From Mesostigma viride (Eukaryota; Streptophyta; Mesostigmatophyceae; Mesostigmatales; Mesostigmataceae), in assembly GCA_009746045.1 (NCBI GenBank), contig RPFO01000253.1, forward strand, positions 308,001 through 372,000: DNA of 64,000 bases, written 5' to 3'. Positions 61,986-64,000 of the stretch are shown here, piece after piece. Positions within the stretch are counted from its first letter, which is position 1; every line of letters begins with the position of its first letter. Below the pieces are notes generated by a model, which had not been told where the DNA came from, did no database searches, and worked only from the letters and a program-made list of their open reading frames with translations. The position numbers and the translations under genes were made by a program.

Positions 61986-62576
61986 CATTCCAGAGCGCCC
62001 GCGCCGGCGGAGATCACCGGAGGGCCCTCCTCGCTGTGTATAAAACAGGGTATGCCTCGTATTTCGGACGAGATTAGGCAGCGTAGGATAGCATTTGTAG
62101 GACATCTTGCTCGCACCAGCCAGGTCGACACCGCCCTTGGTCTGGCCGCCCCCCAGCGGCTTGGCCAACCAGGGCGGCATATCTTGACCTGGCCTGGCGC
62201 CCCAAGGACATTCCTAGGAAGCTAGGTAAACCTGCCATGAACTACACCCAGATGTTGAGCACTGGCCGACCTATAGTGGTCCCAGCCCAGTTTGCACACC
62301 GCATCCACTCCCTCTCCCTTCTTTGGACTGCCATGCAGAACAAGAAGAGGTGGCAGAAGATTGTCCTGGCCCACACGCGCCAGCCCCTTTGGGCAAGCCA
62401 CCTCCCCCCAAGAGGAAGGGGCGTTTTGCTGAGTAGTGTAGTTAGGATTTTCTAGACTAGATAGCTTAGAGTTAGGTTAGCTCGATTACGCGGCTTCGTC
62501 CACCTCCACCCACCCAGCAAGGAATATGTGCTACATGATCTCCCAACGGAGGCATGTTATGATTTAATTTAATTTT
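61986..62576 (+). pseudogene. LINE reverse-transcriptase C-terminus and 3' end (third subfamily)
   Basis: Encodes ISDEIRQRRIAFVGHLARTS, QVDTALGL, QPGRHILTWPGAP, then in another frame LWTAMQNKKRWQKIVLAHTR. The 3' end has GTGCTACATGAT, the hairpin CTCC-CAAC-GGAG (62540-62551), GCATGTTATGATTTAATTTAATT and then a T-rich end at about 62580. The tail differs from the TTAATTAA tails of the other subfamilies, but the hairpin is the same. Confidence 0.7.
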
Positions 62577-64000
62577 TTAAATAACAGGGTCAAACGTTAA
62601 CATTTCTTTATGATGCATGGGGATCCGCATGAAGCTGTCGCGTGCGGAATAAATTAACTGTGTCCAAGAACTTTCCTTCGACTTAAATGTACATATGACA
62701 AGGTTATTTAATGTATTGTATGAGTATACAATAAAAGCTGGTGCTCTCCATAGGTCCACACGAGCTAGAGGCTCATCATAGGTGTCCATGACCCGCTAAT
62801 ATACAAAATGTGGAGTTCTAGTCAACTCATGTCTGCATGTGAATACCCTGGAATTTTACAAAGGATCGGCCTGATCCTGCCAGAAGCCATGCCTTGTAAT
62901 GAGGCACGAATGGTCTCGAAAGTCGATCACAGTACTTACATCGAGTGAATTCTGGAAACCTATTGACACAAAAACGGATGGGGCTGTGGCCATGTGAACC
63001 GCCATCATACCCCAATATGATTTTACAAGCTTTGTGCACAATTTAACGCTAGCATGCTAGGAGGCAACCAGCGTCCCATGCCGCCTTTGTATGCTTGAAA
63101 GTGTGTTTTCCTATGCAGGCAATTTTGGGAGGCGCTGCCACAAATACACATACATGCTCTGCCATGCTCCGCCATGGTCCGGATACATGCTCCGCCATGG
63201 TCCGGATTCTCCCGATTTCTGGCTTGCGCTGGTTGTCTCCTTGAAATACTATACAATACATGTACTAATGCAAAACGCGGCCGAGCGCCTCAACAACACG
63301 AAGGAAGAAGCTTCAGCCCCATTGATATCAGGGGCAGATAAAAGGGGTCTATACATGAAGCGCACTCAAAATAACCTTAGGGACCAAGGGGCTCAAGGTT
63401 TTGAAGGGTCTTCTTCTGTCGCGCCCCGGCCCTCAGGGTTTATGCATGCTTGTTGAGAAAAGTCGACGCTTATAATGTACACGGTTTTATTAATTCTGTG
63501 CTCGATCCACCATGCACACAGAACAAAAGCAAACATAGTACCAATATGAAAGGATGATCCATCAGAGCTCTTGATCATTCAATGTAATACTTACAAATTC
63601 CCATCCAAAGCCATCTCTCATGAGAAAATATTGTGCAAACAAAATTTCTATACATGCGCAGCAGCAGCAAAAATTTTCCACAGCTGTAGGAGACAGCATG
63701 TAGTGCGTACAAAAAAACATATCAAAATATAATGTAGAAAGAAACCTGTATTTCACCAGCTAGAAGATTCGCTATACAGCCTAAATCCATGATAGGCCAA
63801 ACACCATGGCTCATAAAATACAGCCCTGAAGAAAAGAACCTTCGGAAGGCATCTGGAAGAATCCCTAAGCAGAACCATATCCCACACCCGCTGATCTTAT
63901 GACCTACTGTGACATGGACCACTCTCCATCCTTCCTTGATGAGGATCACAACGCAGTTCTAACAGTGCGTGTAGACATTGACCCTGACTCCACCAGTCTG
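62577..64000 (-). CDS. Unidentified multi-exon gene, 3' exons (partial)
   Basis: Four exons in transcript order: 63757-63958 (first visible, upstream part beyond the window), 63595-63683 (acceptor CTCCTACAG, donor GTAAGTATT), 62940-63029 (donor GTAAGTACT), 62577-62795 (acceptor TTGTATATTAG). Phases 1, 0 and 0 match across all joins. Readable stretches: NCVVILIKEGWRVVHVTVGH, GLYFMSHGVWPIMDLGCIAN, VENFCCCCACIEILFAQYF, MMAVHMATAPSVFVSIGF, ending MHHKEMLTFDPVI. Several stretches are hydrophobic, so a membrane protein is possible; I do not recognise the family. It is AT-richer than the other genes. The stop codon TAA falls in the tail of the adjacent LINE, so the original C-terminus may be lost. 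Confidence 0.5.
63160..63246 (+). mobile_element. CAAGG retroposon 3' end in an intron
   Basis: CCATGGTCCGGATTCTCCC, GATTTCTGGCTTGCGCTGG and the terminus TTGTCTCCTTG followed by AAATAC. A short upstream duplication of ATGCTCCGCCATGGTCCGGAT is visible. It lies in the intron between 63030 and 63594 of the right-edge gene. Confidence 0.65.

Overview
The window is nuclear DNA from a eukaryote of the green lineage, most likely a green alga or an early-branching streptophyte. The main reasons are genes split by GT-AG introns and a set of proteins typical of green plants: a DEX1-like FG-GAP protein, a plastid RBL11-type rhomboid with a transit-peptide-like N-terminus, a PUX11/UBXN4-type UBX protein, a LENG1-type CIR_N protein and the gamete fusogen HAP2/GCS1. 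All exon models were built by hand from splice signals, reading phase and family resemblance. Phases close without a break in DEX1, UBX, RBL11 and HAP2.

Layout. 0.9-2.6 kb (+): a small PHD-finger gene. 5.0-18.0 kb (-): DEX1, 13 exons and 1117 codons, with introns full of minisatellites and homopolymers. 18.76-18.98 kb (-): a two-exon gene for a 57-residue protein. 19.15-27.33 kb (+): the UBX gene, 11 exons. 27.3-29.1 kb: retroelement debris. 29.1-29.9 kb (-): intronless LENG1-like gene. 30.7-37.4 kb (+): RBL11-like rhomboid protease, 9 exons, with catalytic Ser and His visible. 37.4-42.9 kb: retroelements. 42.95-49.5 kb (+): HAP2, 5 exons, with a long basic tail. 49.5-62.6 kb: a dense nest of non-LTR retroelements and one hAT-like DNA transposon with intact ends. 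62.6-64.0 kb (-): the last four exons of an unidentified AT-richer gene that runs off the window.

The host genes do not form one pathway. HAP2 (gamete fusion) and DEX1 (surface/wall-related in plants) both act at the cell surface. RBL11 acts in the plastid envelope, the UBX protein in p97/Cdc48 protein quality control, and LENG1 in RNA processing.

The most unusual content is in the mobile elements. First, several LINE subfamilies share a 3'-terminal hairpin (stem around a CAAC loop, sometimes preceded by a UUCG hairpin) followed by a (TTAA)n tail. Second, a short retroposon family always ends in the same 13 bases (CAAGGAGACAACC as read on the + strand in most copies). It leaves insertions as short as 14-42 bp, each flanked by target-site duplications that end in AT. 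Nested insertions give a relative order of activity.
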